Source of the DNA: an uncultured Erythrobacter sp.
GTDB lineage: Bacteria > Pseudomonadota > Alphaproteobacteria > Sphingomonadales > Sphingomonadaceae
Direction of reading: 5' to 3'
Length of the DNA stretch: 33,327 nucleotides
Assembly: GCA_938015255.1 (NCBI GenBank)
Contig: CALLQC010000005.1
Span: forward strand, 1 to 33,327
The translations under genes and the position numbers were made by a program. The notes under the pieces were generated by a model. That model ran no database searches. It was given only the letters and a program-made list of their open reading frames with translations, and was not told the origin of the DNA. Positions 9,745-17,939 of the stretch are shown here, one piece after another. Positions within the stretch are counted from its first letter, which is position 1; the number at the start of each line of letters is the position of its first letter.

Positions 9745-10437
9745 TTAGTCCGGGCGGAAGAAGGCGTTGATGGTGAGGCGCCCCTTGCGCGGATCGGCCG
9801 ACAGTTCGGCATTGTTGTCGATTATTCCCGAATGCAGCAAGTTTCCGCGATAAAACACCGCCTGATTGAAAGTGCCTGCGCATGTGTGCGTCCGTTCAAA
9901 ATGCGGTGCGCCGTCGGAGGGGTAAAGCGCTGGTGGCAGTCCGCTATTTGCTACATCGCGCTGCAAGGCATCGCGGTAAGCCGGGAAGGATTCGTCGTTC
10001 AGTGCTTCCATCTCGGTTGAAACATGCCGGAAGAATGCGGTGCCGCCATGCTCTGTCTGGTGGAGGTACAGCATCATTGCCAGCTGGTCCGGATCGGTCC
10101 CGTCAACGTGCGGGAAGCGTTGCAGTGGGACAAGCTCGTTCGGCTGCGCAGTCACCATCGAGAACCATGCCTGCATTGTCCGGCCCTTGGTCGCAGTTCC
10201 AAACGTATCGTCCAGAACAGGGGAAAGCTGATCGAGCCAGTTTCGGCAGACCTCTTCCGGCAAGGGCGCCCGCACTCCGGGATATTGCGGGGTGATCTTT
10301 GCAAATTTTTGCAAAGAGGCAAACTCGATTGCAGCTTCGGGGTTGTTGAGAAAGTCTGGGATCGTCAAAAAACTGTGGTTTTCGGGTGAAATTTGCGCGG
10401 TGGAGCGTCTTTCCAGCGAAATGGACCAATCCTGCAT
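9745..10437 (-). CDS. DUF6445-like protein with 2OG-Fe(II)-oxygenase-like residues
   Basis: A soluble protein of 230 residues without signal peptide. I assign it to the DUF6445 type from memory of similar genes next to TonB receptors; this is not checked. The C-terminal part has an HxD...H...R arrangement: H110 and D112 (FPHVDGTD), H202 (GNLLHSGI) and R220 (KGRLTINAFF). This resembles the iron and 2-oxoglutarate ligands of double-stranded beta-helix dioxygenases such as prolyl hydroxylases. It could be a hydroxylase or a non-catalytic relative. It is the first gene of a minus-strand pair with halogenase copy 1. A perfect 20-bp inverted repeat related to the proposed LacI operator lies inside its coding region at 10297-10316. 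Confidence 0.75.
   Translation of the reverse strand: MQDWSISLERRSTAQISPENHSFLTIPDFLNNPEAAIEFASLQKFAKITPQYPGVRAPLPEEVCRNWLDQLSPVLDDTFGTATKGRTMQAWFSMVTAQPNELVPLQRFPHVDGTDPDQLAMMLYLHQTEHGGTAFFRHVSTEMEALNDESFPAYRDALQRDVANSGLPPALYPSDGAPHFERTHTCAGTFNQAVFYRGNLLHSGIIDNNAELSADPRKGRLTINAFFRPD
10297..10316. promoter_or_regulatory. Intragenic candidate operator, perfect 20-bp inverted repeat
   Basis: CTTTGCAAATTTTTGCAAAG has 9-bp perfect arms around TT. Its core is the exact reverse complement of the core at 19927-19942 (TTGCAAAAATTTGCAA). It lies about 120-140 bases inside the DUF6445-like gene, encoding LQKFAK. It could repress that operon as a roadblock or be a chance product of codon use; the match to the two other control regions favours a site. 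Confidence 0.5.
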
Positions 10438-10827
10438 GACAACTTTCGGTAAAACTCGCGCCAGCTGCGCGGTTCAAGAGCTATCAAACTTCCGCAGAAG
10501 TGCCAAATGGAGTTAGATAAAGCATTGAATTAGTTGATTTCTGATCGCGTCCACTTTGAGGTTGGGCGGCCTTTGATCGAATGCAATCAGGTGCAAATCT
10601 CCAGCCATCAGGCCCAACTGTGACCGCCTTGCCACAGGGCGGTAATAGTTGTGGGCAGTTTCCCCCGATTTGGCTCTGAAAGTCGATTAAACATCGGAAA
10701 GATAACAATTTTAGCACGAAGAGCGGCTTCGCTGGGGTTTGAGAAATTTCGCATTTACGAGACACGATTCATCCGCTATGAAAAAAACTGCAAACACGCA
10801 CAGTCGTGATGCGTGGGGAGGACTGAA
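10438..10827. promoter_or_regulatory. Divergent intergenic region before the TonB receptor
   Basis: This 390-base region between the DUF6445-like gene and the receptor holds no convincing gene. It contains a hairpin ACCGCC-9 nt-GGCGGT (10623-10643), a longer-range inverted repeat GTTGGGC/GCCCAAC (10561-10567 and 10612-10618), and two TGCAA half-sites exactly 10 bp apart (10582 and 10592). The last resemble a degenerate form of the local operator. A further half-site CTGCAAA is at 10788-10794, 33 bases before the start. Promoters for both genes must lie here, but I cannot fix a clear -35/-10 pair. Confidence 0.45.
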
Positions 10828-13602
10828 ATGGGATTTAAGCGTTATTCGACCAATGTTCGTCTGCTCTGTGGAGCAGCAACGGGCTTGGCTATGGTGGCGA
10901 TGGCCGCTCCGGCTGCCGCGCAGGATGCTCAGGGTGATGAAGTCGCTGAGAGCGAAGAAAACCAGATTATCGTTCGCGGTATTCGCAGCTCGATCGAAAC
11001 CTCGCTCGAAGCAAAGCGTGAATCGTCAAACATCGTTGAGGTTATCTCGGCTGAAGATATCGGCCAGCTGCCCGACCTTTCTATCGCGGACTCGCTGGCG
11101 CGCCTTCCCGGTGTGACCGCGCAGCGTGTGCGCGGACGTTCACAGCAGATCTCGATCCGCGGCCTTGGCCCGGACTTCTCGCTCGCGCTGCTCAACGGCC
11201 GTGAAGTTGTCTCTGCCGGTAACAATCGCGGTATCGAATTTGACCAGTTCCCCTCCGAACTGATCGGACAGGGTGTCGTCTACAAGACAGCGGATGCACG
11301 TCTTGCTGCAACTGGTATCGCCGGCGCGGTTGACCTGCGCACGGTTCGTCCGCTCGATTTTGACGATACGACGATCAACCTTTCGGCGCGCTACGTCCTT
11401 AACGACAGCGGCAGCCGCAACCCCGATTTCGCCGATGACGGTTACCGCTTCTTTGCGTCATATATCGACCAGAACGATGCTGGGACGCTGGGCTGGGCAC
11501 TGGGTGCGACGTTGCAGTCCAACCCCACCCACTTCATCAGCCGCGAGCTGAAGACTAACCAGTTCCAGGTCTCGCGCGATGCCAATGGCCTGATCTATCC
11601 TTCGGACAACCCGCGGCAGGGTGCCGTCAGCCGCGAGTTCGAGCGTCTATCGGTTGCGGGTACGCTGCAATTCGAACCGGACGACCGCACCTCGATCGTG
11701 ATCGACGCTTTTTACACCGACACCCAGGATTCAGGCATTTTCCGCGGCACCGAAACACCGATTGCTTCGTGGAGCGGCGCGCAGTTTGACGGTGCTCAGG
11801 GTGCAGGCCCGTTTGCCGAGAGCGCGCAATATTCGGCTGTTGTTCCGATCCTTCGCACCGATACCGAAGGCAATGAATCGCAGATCTGGGCGTTCGGTGC
11901 GAACCTTGAGCGTCAGCTCAACGATAACCTGTTTGTGGTGCTGGACTATGGATACTCGACGCTTGACCGGGACGATATCGATTACGAATCCTACGCTGGC
12001 ACCGGCCCTGCACGTTCAGGCGCACAGGACACGCTGAACTTCACCTTCCCTAGCAATGGCGAATACTCGATCGACGGTCTGCTTGACTACACCGATCCGG
12101 CGAACGTCCTGCTCACCGATCCGGGTGGCTGGGGCCAGGTCGGCTTCATCAAGGAACCGCAGATCGATGACGAGCTGCATCAGGTCCGCGCCGAGCTCGG
12201 CTGGGAATTCGATGGCGGGTTCCTGAAGGATATCGTCGTTGGCTACCTTTACACCGACCGTGAGAAGACTTTCGACTCCAACGAAAGCTTCCTGCGCGCG
12301 TCCGGCCTGTTCACCAATGGCGCGCTGGCTTTGCCGGCGGACTCCATTGTCGGCAGCACCGACACGGGCAGCCTCAACAACGACATTCTCGCTTACGATC
12401 CGTCCACCTTCCTGACCGACGGCACCTATGTGGTCGAGAAAGCGACATTCGACACCGAGTGGGTGGTGAACGAGCGCGTCCACAACTTCTACATCCAGGC
12501 CAACATCGACACGATGCTGGGTGCGATGCCTGTGCGCGGTAATATTGGTCTGAAATATGCCGATACGGAACAGTCATCAACCGGCACTATTGGCGGCGGA
12601 ATCAACACCGTTCGCGAAAGTTACGATGACTGGCTGCCGAGCGCCAACCTCAGTTTCGAGGTTGCGACCGACACCTTTATCAAGCTTGCTGCGGCGAAAA
12701 CCATCACCCGTGCCCGCCTGGACCAGTTGGCTGCCAACCAGAACATCGGGACTAACCCGCTGGCTTGCGCAGACACCAATGGCGATCAGATCCCGGACAC
12801 GGTGCTTGGCTTCAATCCGCCATCGCTGGTTTGCTTCAACCTTGGCGGTGGTAACCCCACGCTGCAGCCTTATGAATCGCTGTCATTCGACGTTTCGTTC
12901 GAAAAGTACCTGTCGCGCGGCACTGCACTCGTCGTTGCCGTGTTCCATAAGGACTTGTCGGACTGGGTCATCGACTTTTCCGATACGATTGATCTCGAAC
13001 AGCAGATATTCAACGCCGGCTTCGGTTCGATCCTGACAACCGCGCCTGAACTCGCAACCGGTTCGTTCAGCGGTCCGGTCAACTTTGCAGACGGCAGCAT
13101 CACCGGTATCGAGGCAACGGTCCGGCTCGACTTCGTCGATCTGACCGATGCGCTCGACGGGTTTGGTGCAAGCTTCAGCTACACCTATGCCGATGCCGAA
13201 GTCGACGATCAGAACGGCGATTCCCTGCCCATTCCGGGGTATTCGGAAAATGTCTGGTCCGGCGATGTCTTCTACGACAAGGGCGGTTTCCAGGCCAAGC
13301 TGAGCGCGCGCTATCGCAGTGGCTTCCTGTCCGAAGTCCAGAACTTTGACGGATCTTTGAGCGGTGCGGACGCGCTGAGCGAAACCATCGTCGATGCGCA
13401 AATCGGCTACACCTTCCAGGATCGCGCAGGCTTCCTCGATGGGCTGGGCTTCCAGTTCGAAGTCTTCAACCTGACCAATGAGCCGTTCGTGACGCAAAAC
13501 GATCTGCTGGATGCGGCGGGCAATGACGTGATCGGGACCTTCCCGAGCCGCCATGAGATTTACGGACGCACTTTCAACTTCACTGTGAAGAAAGCGTTCT
13601 AA
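10828..13602 (+). CDS. TonB-dependent outer-membrane receptor (TonB-Xanth-Caul type), probable maltodextrin receptor
   Basis: An outer-membrane beta-barrel transporter of 924 residues that would use TonB/ExbBD energy to import oligosaccharides. A signal peptide ends near AAPAAAQD. Then come a TonB-box-like segment (NQIIVRGIR), a plug domain (IGQLPDLSIADSLARLPGVT, then ISIRGLGPDFS) and a long barrel ending in the aromatic terminus FNFTVKKAF typical of Omp85-inserted barrels. I chose ATG 10828 over the in-frame GTG at 10813 because GGGGAGGA (10815-10822) sits at ideal spacing. The maltodextrin substrate is inferred only from the neighbouring amylase, glucosidase and transporter genes. A strong terminator follows. 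Confidence 0.93.
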   Translation: MGFKRYSTNVRLLCGAATGLAMVAMAAPAAAQDAQGDEVAESEENQIIVRGIRSSIETSLEAKRESSNIVEVISAEDIGQLPDLSIADSLARLPGVTAQRVRGRSQQISIRGLGPDFSLALLNGREVVSAGNNRGIEFDQFPSELIGQGVVYKTADARLAATGIAGAVDLRTVRPLDFDDTTINLSARYVLNDSGSRNPDFADDGYRFFASYIDQNDAGTLGWALGATLQSNPTHFISRELKTNQFQVSRDANGLIYPSDNPRQGAVSREFERLSVAGTLQFEPDDRTSIVIDAFYTDTQDSGIFRGTETPIASWSGAQFDGAQGAGPFAESAQYSAVVPILRTDTEGNESQIWAFGANLERQLNDNLFVVLDYGYSTLDRDDIDYESYAGTGPARSGAQDTLNFTFPSNGEYSIDGLLDYTDPANVLLTDPGGWGQVGFIKEPQIDDELHQVRAELGWEFDGGFLKDIVVGYLYTDREKTFDSNESFLRASGLFTNGALALPADSIVGSTDTGSLNNDILAYDPSTFLTDGTYVVEKATFDTEWVVNERVHNFYIQANIDTMLGAMPVRGNIGLKYADTEQSSTGTIGGGINTVRESYDDWLPSANLSFEVATDTFIKLAAAKTITRARLDQLAANQNIGTNPLACADTNGDQIPDTVLGFNPPSLVCFNLGGGNPTLQPYESLSFDVSFEKYLSRGTALVVAVFHKDLSDWVIDFSDTIDLEQQIFNAGFGSILTTAPELATGSFSGPVNFADGSITGIEATVRLDFVDLTDALDGFGASFSYTYADAEVDDQNGDSLPIPGYSENVWSGDVFYDKGGFQAKLSARYRSGFLSEVQNFDGSLSGADALSETIVDAQIGYTFQDRAGFLDGLGFQFEVFNLTNEPFVTQNDLLDAAGNDVIGTFPSRHEIYGRTFNFTVKKAF

Positions 13603-13643
13603 CAGACGATCCAGGGGTAGGGTCGTATCTCTCCCAAGAGAGG

Positions 13644-13672
13644 GGGCTCGCCGGAAACGGCGGGCCCTTTTT
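13644..13672 (+). terminator. Rho-independent terminator of the TonB receptor gene
   Basis: A 10-bp stem (GGGCTCGCCG / CGGCGGGCCC with one wobble pair) closes on a GAAA tetraloop and is followed by TTTTT. It starts 42 bases after the receptor stop and separates it from the convergent halogenase gene ending at 13714. Confidence 0.9.
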
Positions 13673-13713
13673 CTTTCGCGCCCCACGCGGCGTGGCAGCG
13701 GGAGTTGGCGGAA

Positions 13714-15234
13714 CTAGCTGGAAAGCGGGGAGGGGCAGTGGCGCGCGAGGAAATCCTCGTGCCGCGGCATGACGCCCACGGCCCCGGTCATCGCCTGTCG
13801 GATTGCGCTCATACGCTCAGTCACCGGCACGCCTTCACGCATTTCAGCGAGCGCAGGCGCGCGCTCCGGCACGATATCCTGACCCAGATAGACCGCGATC
13901 CAGCTGGGGTTGGCGAACAGCTCGCGCTCGTCCGCGACCAGCATTCCGTGATTGCGAAAATGGTCCATCTTGTATTGCAGGCTATCGGGAATCTGCATGG
14001 CCGAGCAATAACGCCACAGCTCCGCATCGTCGCGGGTGGTCGCCTTGTAATGCAAGATCAGGAAGTCGCGAATACGCTCATATTCAGCGGTCGTCTGCCG
14101 GTTGTACTCGCGCGCGAGCAGCGGTGACATTGCGGTATCGGGCAGCAGCGCGATGAGGCGCAGGATGCCATATTGGATAAGGTGCAGGCTGGTCGATTCC
14201 AGCGGTTCCATAAAGCCGGCCGACAGCCCGATGGCGACGCAATTGCGATCCCAGAACTTCTTTCGACGCCCGGTCACAAAGCGCAAAGTGCGCGGGTCGC
14301 CAGTCGGCTTGCCATCGACGGTTGAAAGCAGCTCTGCGGTCGCTTCATCTTCGCTGATATGCTCGCTGCAATGGACATAGCCGTTGCCTGTGCGATGCTG
14401 GAGCGGGATGCGCCATTGCCAACCGGCTGATTTCGCGGTCGAGCGGGTGTAGGGCGTGATTGCTGCGCCTTTCTCGCACGGCACGGCGACCGCGCGGTCG
14501 CAGGGCAGCCAGTGCTGCCAGTTCTCGTAGCCCGCCTCCAGCGCGCCTTCGATCAGAAGTCCGCGAAAACCGCTGCAATCGACGAAGAATTCACCGTCAA
14601 TGCGCTCACCGCTTTCCAGCGTGACGCTCTCTATGAATCCGTCCTCGGCCCACTGGCTGACATCGGTCACACGACCCTCGACGCGCTTTACCCCCCGAGC
14701 TTCTGCGAATTTGCGAAGGAAAGCGGCGTAGAGGCCTGCATCGAAGTGATAGGCGTAATCGAAGGTTGATTGGATCTTGCGGCGGTCGGCCTCTGGATGC
14801 GCAAATTTGCCGTCCTTCGCCATGGCCCAGCACATCGAATACTCGTCAATCGGGTCGTTAATCCGTCCCGCGAGGCTTTCCCGCATCCAGTAATGGTAGA
14901 ACGGAACGCTGTCGAATTCGGCACCATACTGCCCGAACGGGTGGAAATAGCTGTGCCCCTTGCGCGACCAGTCGACGAACTGGATCCCCAGTTTGAACGA
15001 ACCCGCTGTTTCGCGCACGAAAGTGGCCTCGTCGATGCCGAGGCGCTGGTTGAAGTTCCGGATTGGCGGAATGGTTGCTTCGCCGACACCGACTGTGCCG
15101 ATCATTTGGGATTCGATCAGGGTGATGTTGCAGCTCTCGCCCAGCGCGTGAGAAAGAGCCGCTGCTGTCATCCACCCGGCGCTGCCTCCGCCGACGATGA
15201 CAATATTTTTGAGCGGGCGCGCAGGGTGCGACAT
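13714..15234 (-). CDS. Flavin-dependent tryptophan-halogenase family protein (copy 2)
   Basis: Predicted flavin-dependent halogenase of 506 residues, paralogous to copy 1 on the other side of the receptor. Motifs: GGGSAGW for FAD (15-21), K81 in SFKLGIQF (aligned with PrnA K79), WQWRIP (272-277) and E346 in PLEST. All signature residues for halogenase chemistry are present. Its ATG (15234) lies one base after the TGA of the LacI gene, so it is the last gene of the amylase-glucosidase-LacI operon and probably translated by coupling. It is convergent with the receptor. Known relatives with receptor neighbours (for example BrvH) halogenate indole-like molecules in vitro, but the true substrate is not known. 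Confidence 0.92.
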   Translation of the reverse strand: MSHPARPLKNIVIVGGGSAGWMTAAALSHALGESCNITLIESQMIGTVGVGEATIPPIRNFNQRLGIDEATFVRETAGSFKLGIQFVDWSRKGHSYFHPFGQYGAEFDSVPFYHYWMRESLAGRINDPIDEYSMCWAMAKDGKFAHPEADRRKIQSTFDYAYHFDAGLYAAFLRKFAEARGVKRVEGRVTDVSQWAEDGFIESVTLESGERIDGEFFVDCSGFRGLLIEGALEAGYENWQHWLPCDRAVAVPCEKGAAITPYTRSTAKSAGWQWRIPLQHRTGNGYVHCSEHISEDEATAELLSTVDGKPTGDPRTLRFVTGRRKKFWDRNCVAIGLSAGFMEPLESTSLHLIQYGILRLIALLPDTAMSPLLAREYNRQTTAEYERIRDFLILHYKATTRDDAELWRYCSAMQIPDSLQYKMDHFRNHGMLVADERELFANPSWIAVYLGQDIVPERAPALAEMREGVPVTERMSAIRQAMTGAVGVMPRHEDFLARHCPSPLSS

Positions 15235-15235
15235 G

Positions 15236-16276
15236 TCAGCCCCCGCAGCTGTCCCTGATCAGCAGACTTGTCTCAAGCCTTTCCGACGAGGCCTGACCTC
15301 CCTGCGTGTCGATCAGTTTTGAAACCAGCATCCGCCCGGCGAGGTTCGCATCCTGATCGATTGTCGTCAGGCGCGGGGTCACAAGCCGCGCAGCCGGAAT
15401 GTTGTCGTAGCCCACGACCGATACGTCTTCTGGCACTTTGCGACCGCTGAGGTTCAAGGCGCGAATTGCGCCCATCGCGATCAGATCACTCGCGGCAAAA
15501 ATCCCGTCAAATTCAATGCCGCGGGTGACCGCAGAGCGTGTCGCAGCCTGGCCCGAATGAAAATCGAAGTGGGCAGGCACAGTCAGCGCTGGATCAAACG
15601 CCACCCCCGCCTCATCAAGTGCCTGACGGTAGCCGCGATGACGTTGGTCCGCCTCCGGCGCTTCTGTGTCACCGAGGAAGAGAATGCGTTTTCGGCCCAG
15701 GCGAAGCAAATGCGAAGTCGCCCGTCTGCCGCCTGCGAAATTGTCCGATCCGATGGCGCAATAGTGCGCGTCGGGAAATTCTGCACCCCACACGACAAAT
15801 CGGTCGTCGCGGCTGGACAGCGAATTGAACGCATCATGGAGCGAACTTTGCCCGATAAAGATCATGCCGGTCGCGCGGCTTGTCGTCATCGCAAATTCGA
15901 GATCTTCCGCAGAGCGCGGGAAGACATGGCTGATCACAAGGTCGGCATTCCGTTCCCGTGCAGCTTCGGCAATGCCGGCCAGCAGCTCCAGGAAGAAAGG
16001 GTCTGCGACGCGTGTCTCGCGGGCCTGGGGTGCGGGGACGATTACGGCAATGGTTGCTTCTGCGCCGACCGGGCCATTGGGCATGTTGCTGCGAAAGTCA
16101 TAGTCATGCTCGCGCGCAATTTTCCAGATTTCCTGTTTGGTCCGGCGCTTCACAGCGGGGCTATCGTTAAGCGCGCGCGATACTGTGGAGATCGACACAC
16201 CGGCTTCGCGGGCTATATCTTCAAGCCGCGCGTTCTTCCTTGCCCGGGTGTCTGTCGTCGCGCCGGCTTCAGCCAT
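15236..16276 (-). CDS. LacI-family transcriptional regulator of the starch/maltodextrin locus
   Basis: A sugar-responsive repressor of 346 residues. The helix-turn-helix is at about 18-38 (RLEDIAREAGVSISTVSRALND) and the periplasmic-binding-protein-like effector domain starts near TIAVIVP (75-81) and ends with VVGYDNIPAARLVTPRLTTI, typical of the family. The hinge between them is odd: where most members have an ARSL-type helix, this protein has MPNG (65-68 of SNMPNGPV), at the same spacing. I start at ATG 16276, preceded by GGGGACGG and 4 bases after the upstream glucosidase stop, rather than at 16324. Position in the operon suggests autoregulation. Its likely operator is the TTGCAAAAATTTGCAA repeat. 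Confidence 0.92.
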   Translation of the reverse strand: MAEAGATTDTRARKNARLEDIAREAGVSISTVSRALNDSPAVKRRTKQEIWKIAREHDYDFRSNMPNGPVGAEATIAVIVPAPQARETRVADPFFLELLAGIAEAARERNADLVISHVFPRSAEDLEFAMTTSRATGMIFIGQSSLHDAFNSLSSRDDRFVVWGAEFPDAHYCAIGSDNFAGGRRATSHLLRLGRKRILFLGDTEAPEADQRHRGYRQALDEAGVAFDPALTVPAHFDFHSGQAATRSAVTRGIEFDGIFAASDLIAMGAIRALNLSGRKVPEDVSVVGYDNIPAARLVTPRLTTIDQDANLAGRMLVSKLIDTQGGQASSERLETSLLIRDSCGG

Positions 16277-16280
16277 GAAT

Positions 16281-17939
16281 TTAACCGTCCCCAATTGCTG
16301 CCCAATAGCCCGAGCGCGGTGCAAGCCGCACGGGGATATCGCCTGATGCTCCGGCAGCCTTGTAATCCGCGATCACCGTGCCTGCGCGAAATTGAGCAGG
16401 AGGAGACCAATCGGCTGCCTGACGGTCAAGGTTGAATGCGCACAGAACGCTACCTTCGCTCGACGAACGCACGAATGCGACGATGCCTTCGGGTGTGTCA
16501 AGCAGTTGGCTGTCACCTGTCACCATCGCAGGCAGCGATCCGCGCAGCGCCAGCAGTCCGCGCGTGTAGTTCACCATGGAAGCAGGATCGACCATCTGGC
16601 TGTTGATCGCGAGCTCGGTATGGGCCGGATCAAGTTTCAGCCAGGTCTGGTTAGCACATGAAAAACCGGCCTGCGGTGCATGCGCATCCCACGGTAGAGG
16701 TGTTCGCGCACCGTCGCGTCCCAGGGTGTGCGGCCAATTGGCGATCGCTTCAGGGTCTTGCAGGTCTTCGAAAGGGACGTGGCCTTGCGGCAGCCCAAGC
16801 TCCTCACCCTGATAGATGATTGGATTGCCGCGCAGCGCCAGCAGCACCAGCATGCCCAGACGCGCGATGTGCTCCAGATTGCCGTCTGCGGCCCAGCGCG
16901 TGGTAAAGCGCGGTGCATCATGGTTTGAGAACGCCCAGCTGGGCCAGCCTTCGCCCGGCGATCCATCCCAATTGGACAGCGTCTCGCGCACCACCTTGGC
17001 AGTAAGGTCGGGTGCGTAAAGGAAATCGAAATTGTAAGCGGAATCCAGGCGTTTGCCGTCAGCCGTGAATGCCTTCATCTCAGCCAGCGGATCGGGCCCG
17101 CCGACTTCTGCGACGGTAAAGCGCCCCTCATATTCATCAATCGCTGCGCGGATGCGTTCGAGAAAAGCCGGGATGTCATCATGCGACTGGTTGAATTTCT
17201 TCAATTGCATATCGAACGGCCGCGTGACCTGCTCTATCGGTACGCCCGAGGGAGGGTTATCGCGCATTTCGGGGTCATGCATCGAGAAATTGAGCGCATC
17301 CAGACGGAAGCCGTCGACGCCGCGATCCAGCCAGAAACGTGCGACATCCAGCAGCGCATCCTGCACGGCGACATTGTGGCAGTTGAGATCGGGCTGCGAG
17401 GTCAGGAAATTGTGCAGGTAATACTGACGGCGCGGACCATCCCATTGCCACGCTGAACCTCCGAATACCGATTGCCAGTTGGATGGCGGCGATCCGTCCG
17501 GCTTGGGATCGGCCCAGACATACCAGTCCGCTTTCGCATTGGTCTTGTCTTTCCTGCTTTCCTGAAACCAGGCGTGTTCGTCCGAGGTGTGCGAGTAAAC
17601 CTGATCGATAATGACCTTAAGGCCAAGTTCGTGGGCCTTCGCGATGACCGCGTCAAAATCCGCGAACGCTCCGAAAGTGGGATCGATGCCGCAATAATCC
17701 GCGACATCATATCCGAAATCTTTCATCGGCGACGTGAAGAATGGCGAGATCCAGATTCCATCGACGCCAAGTGAGGCGATGTAATCCAGCCCATCGGCAA
17801 CGCCGCGAAGGTCGCCGATCCCGTCACCATTGGTGTCGCGGAAGCTGCGCGGGTAAATCTGATAGATCACCGCACCGCGCCACCAATCACCGCTGGCGGC
17901 GATCGTCATTTCCTTTGTCGTGGCAAACGCCTTGTTCAT
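16281..17939 (-). CDS. GH13 alpha-glucosidase / oligo-1,6-glucosidase type, cytoplasmic
   Basis: A retaining alpha-glucosidase of 552 residues without signal peptide, expected to release glucose from imported maltooligosaccharides in the cytoplasm. The four GH13 regions are present: DQVYSHTSDEHAWF (I), GFRLDALNF with nucleophile D214 (II), FTVAEVGG with acid/base E278 (III) and FSNHDAPRF with D341 (IV). The sequence style is that of proteobacterial GH13 subfamily 23 alpha-glucosidases (inference). Its ATG at 17939 overlaps the TGA of the upstream amylase in an ATGA junction, so translation is coupled. An in-frame start at 17969 would extend into the amylase and is less likely. Confidence 0.92.
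   Translation of the reverse strand: MNKAFATTKEMTIAASGDWWRGAVIYQIYPRSFRDTNGDGIGDLRGVADGLDYIASLGVDGIWISPFFTSPMKDFGYDVADYCGIDPTFGAFADFDAVIAKAHELGLKVIIDQVYSHTSDEHAWFQESRKDKTNAKADWYVWADPKPDGSPPSNWQSVFGGSAWQWDGPRRQYYLHNFLTSQPDLNCHNVAVQDALLDVARFWLDRGVDGFRLDALNFSMHDPEMRDNPPSGVPIEQVTRPFDMQLKKFNQSHDDIPAFLERIRAAIDEYEGRFTVAEVGGPDPLAEMKAFTADGKRLDSAYNFDFLYAPDLTAKVVRETLSNWDGSPGEGWPSWAFSNHDAPRFTTRWAADGNLEHIARLGMLVLLALRGNPIIYQGEELGLPQGHVPFEDLQDPEAIANWPHTLGRDGARTPLPWDAHAPQAGFSCANQTWLKLDPAHTELAINSQMVDPASMVNYTRGLLALRGSLPAMVTGDSQLLDTPEGIVAFVRSSSEGSVLCAFNLDRQAADWSPPAQFRAGTVIADYKAAGASGDIPVRLAPRSGYWAAIGDG

Noticed and set aside
10484-10765. Minus-strand open frame of 93 codons upstream of the receptor
   Set aside because: No ribosome site, no domain, and it covers the region where the receptor promoter must lie.
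12883-13686. Minus-strand open frame of 267 codons
   Set aside because: Antisense to the receptor's C-terminal barrel and to the terminator; not credible as a gene.
8208-15234. A halogenated natural-product biosynthetic cluster
   Set aside because: No NRPS, PKS, tailoring transferase, flavin reductase or tryptophan-pathway gene is present; the halogenases are embedded in a sugar-uptake locus.
15557-16435. Plus-strand open frame of 292 codons
   Set aside because: Antisense to the LacI regulator and the end of the glucosidase; no domain and no ribosome site.
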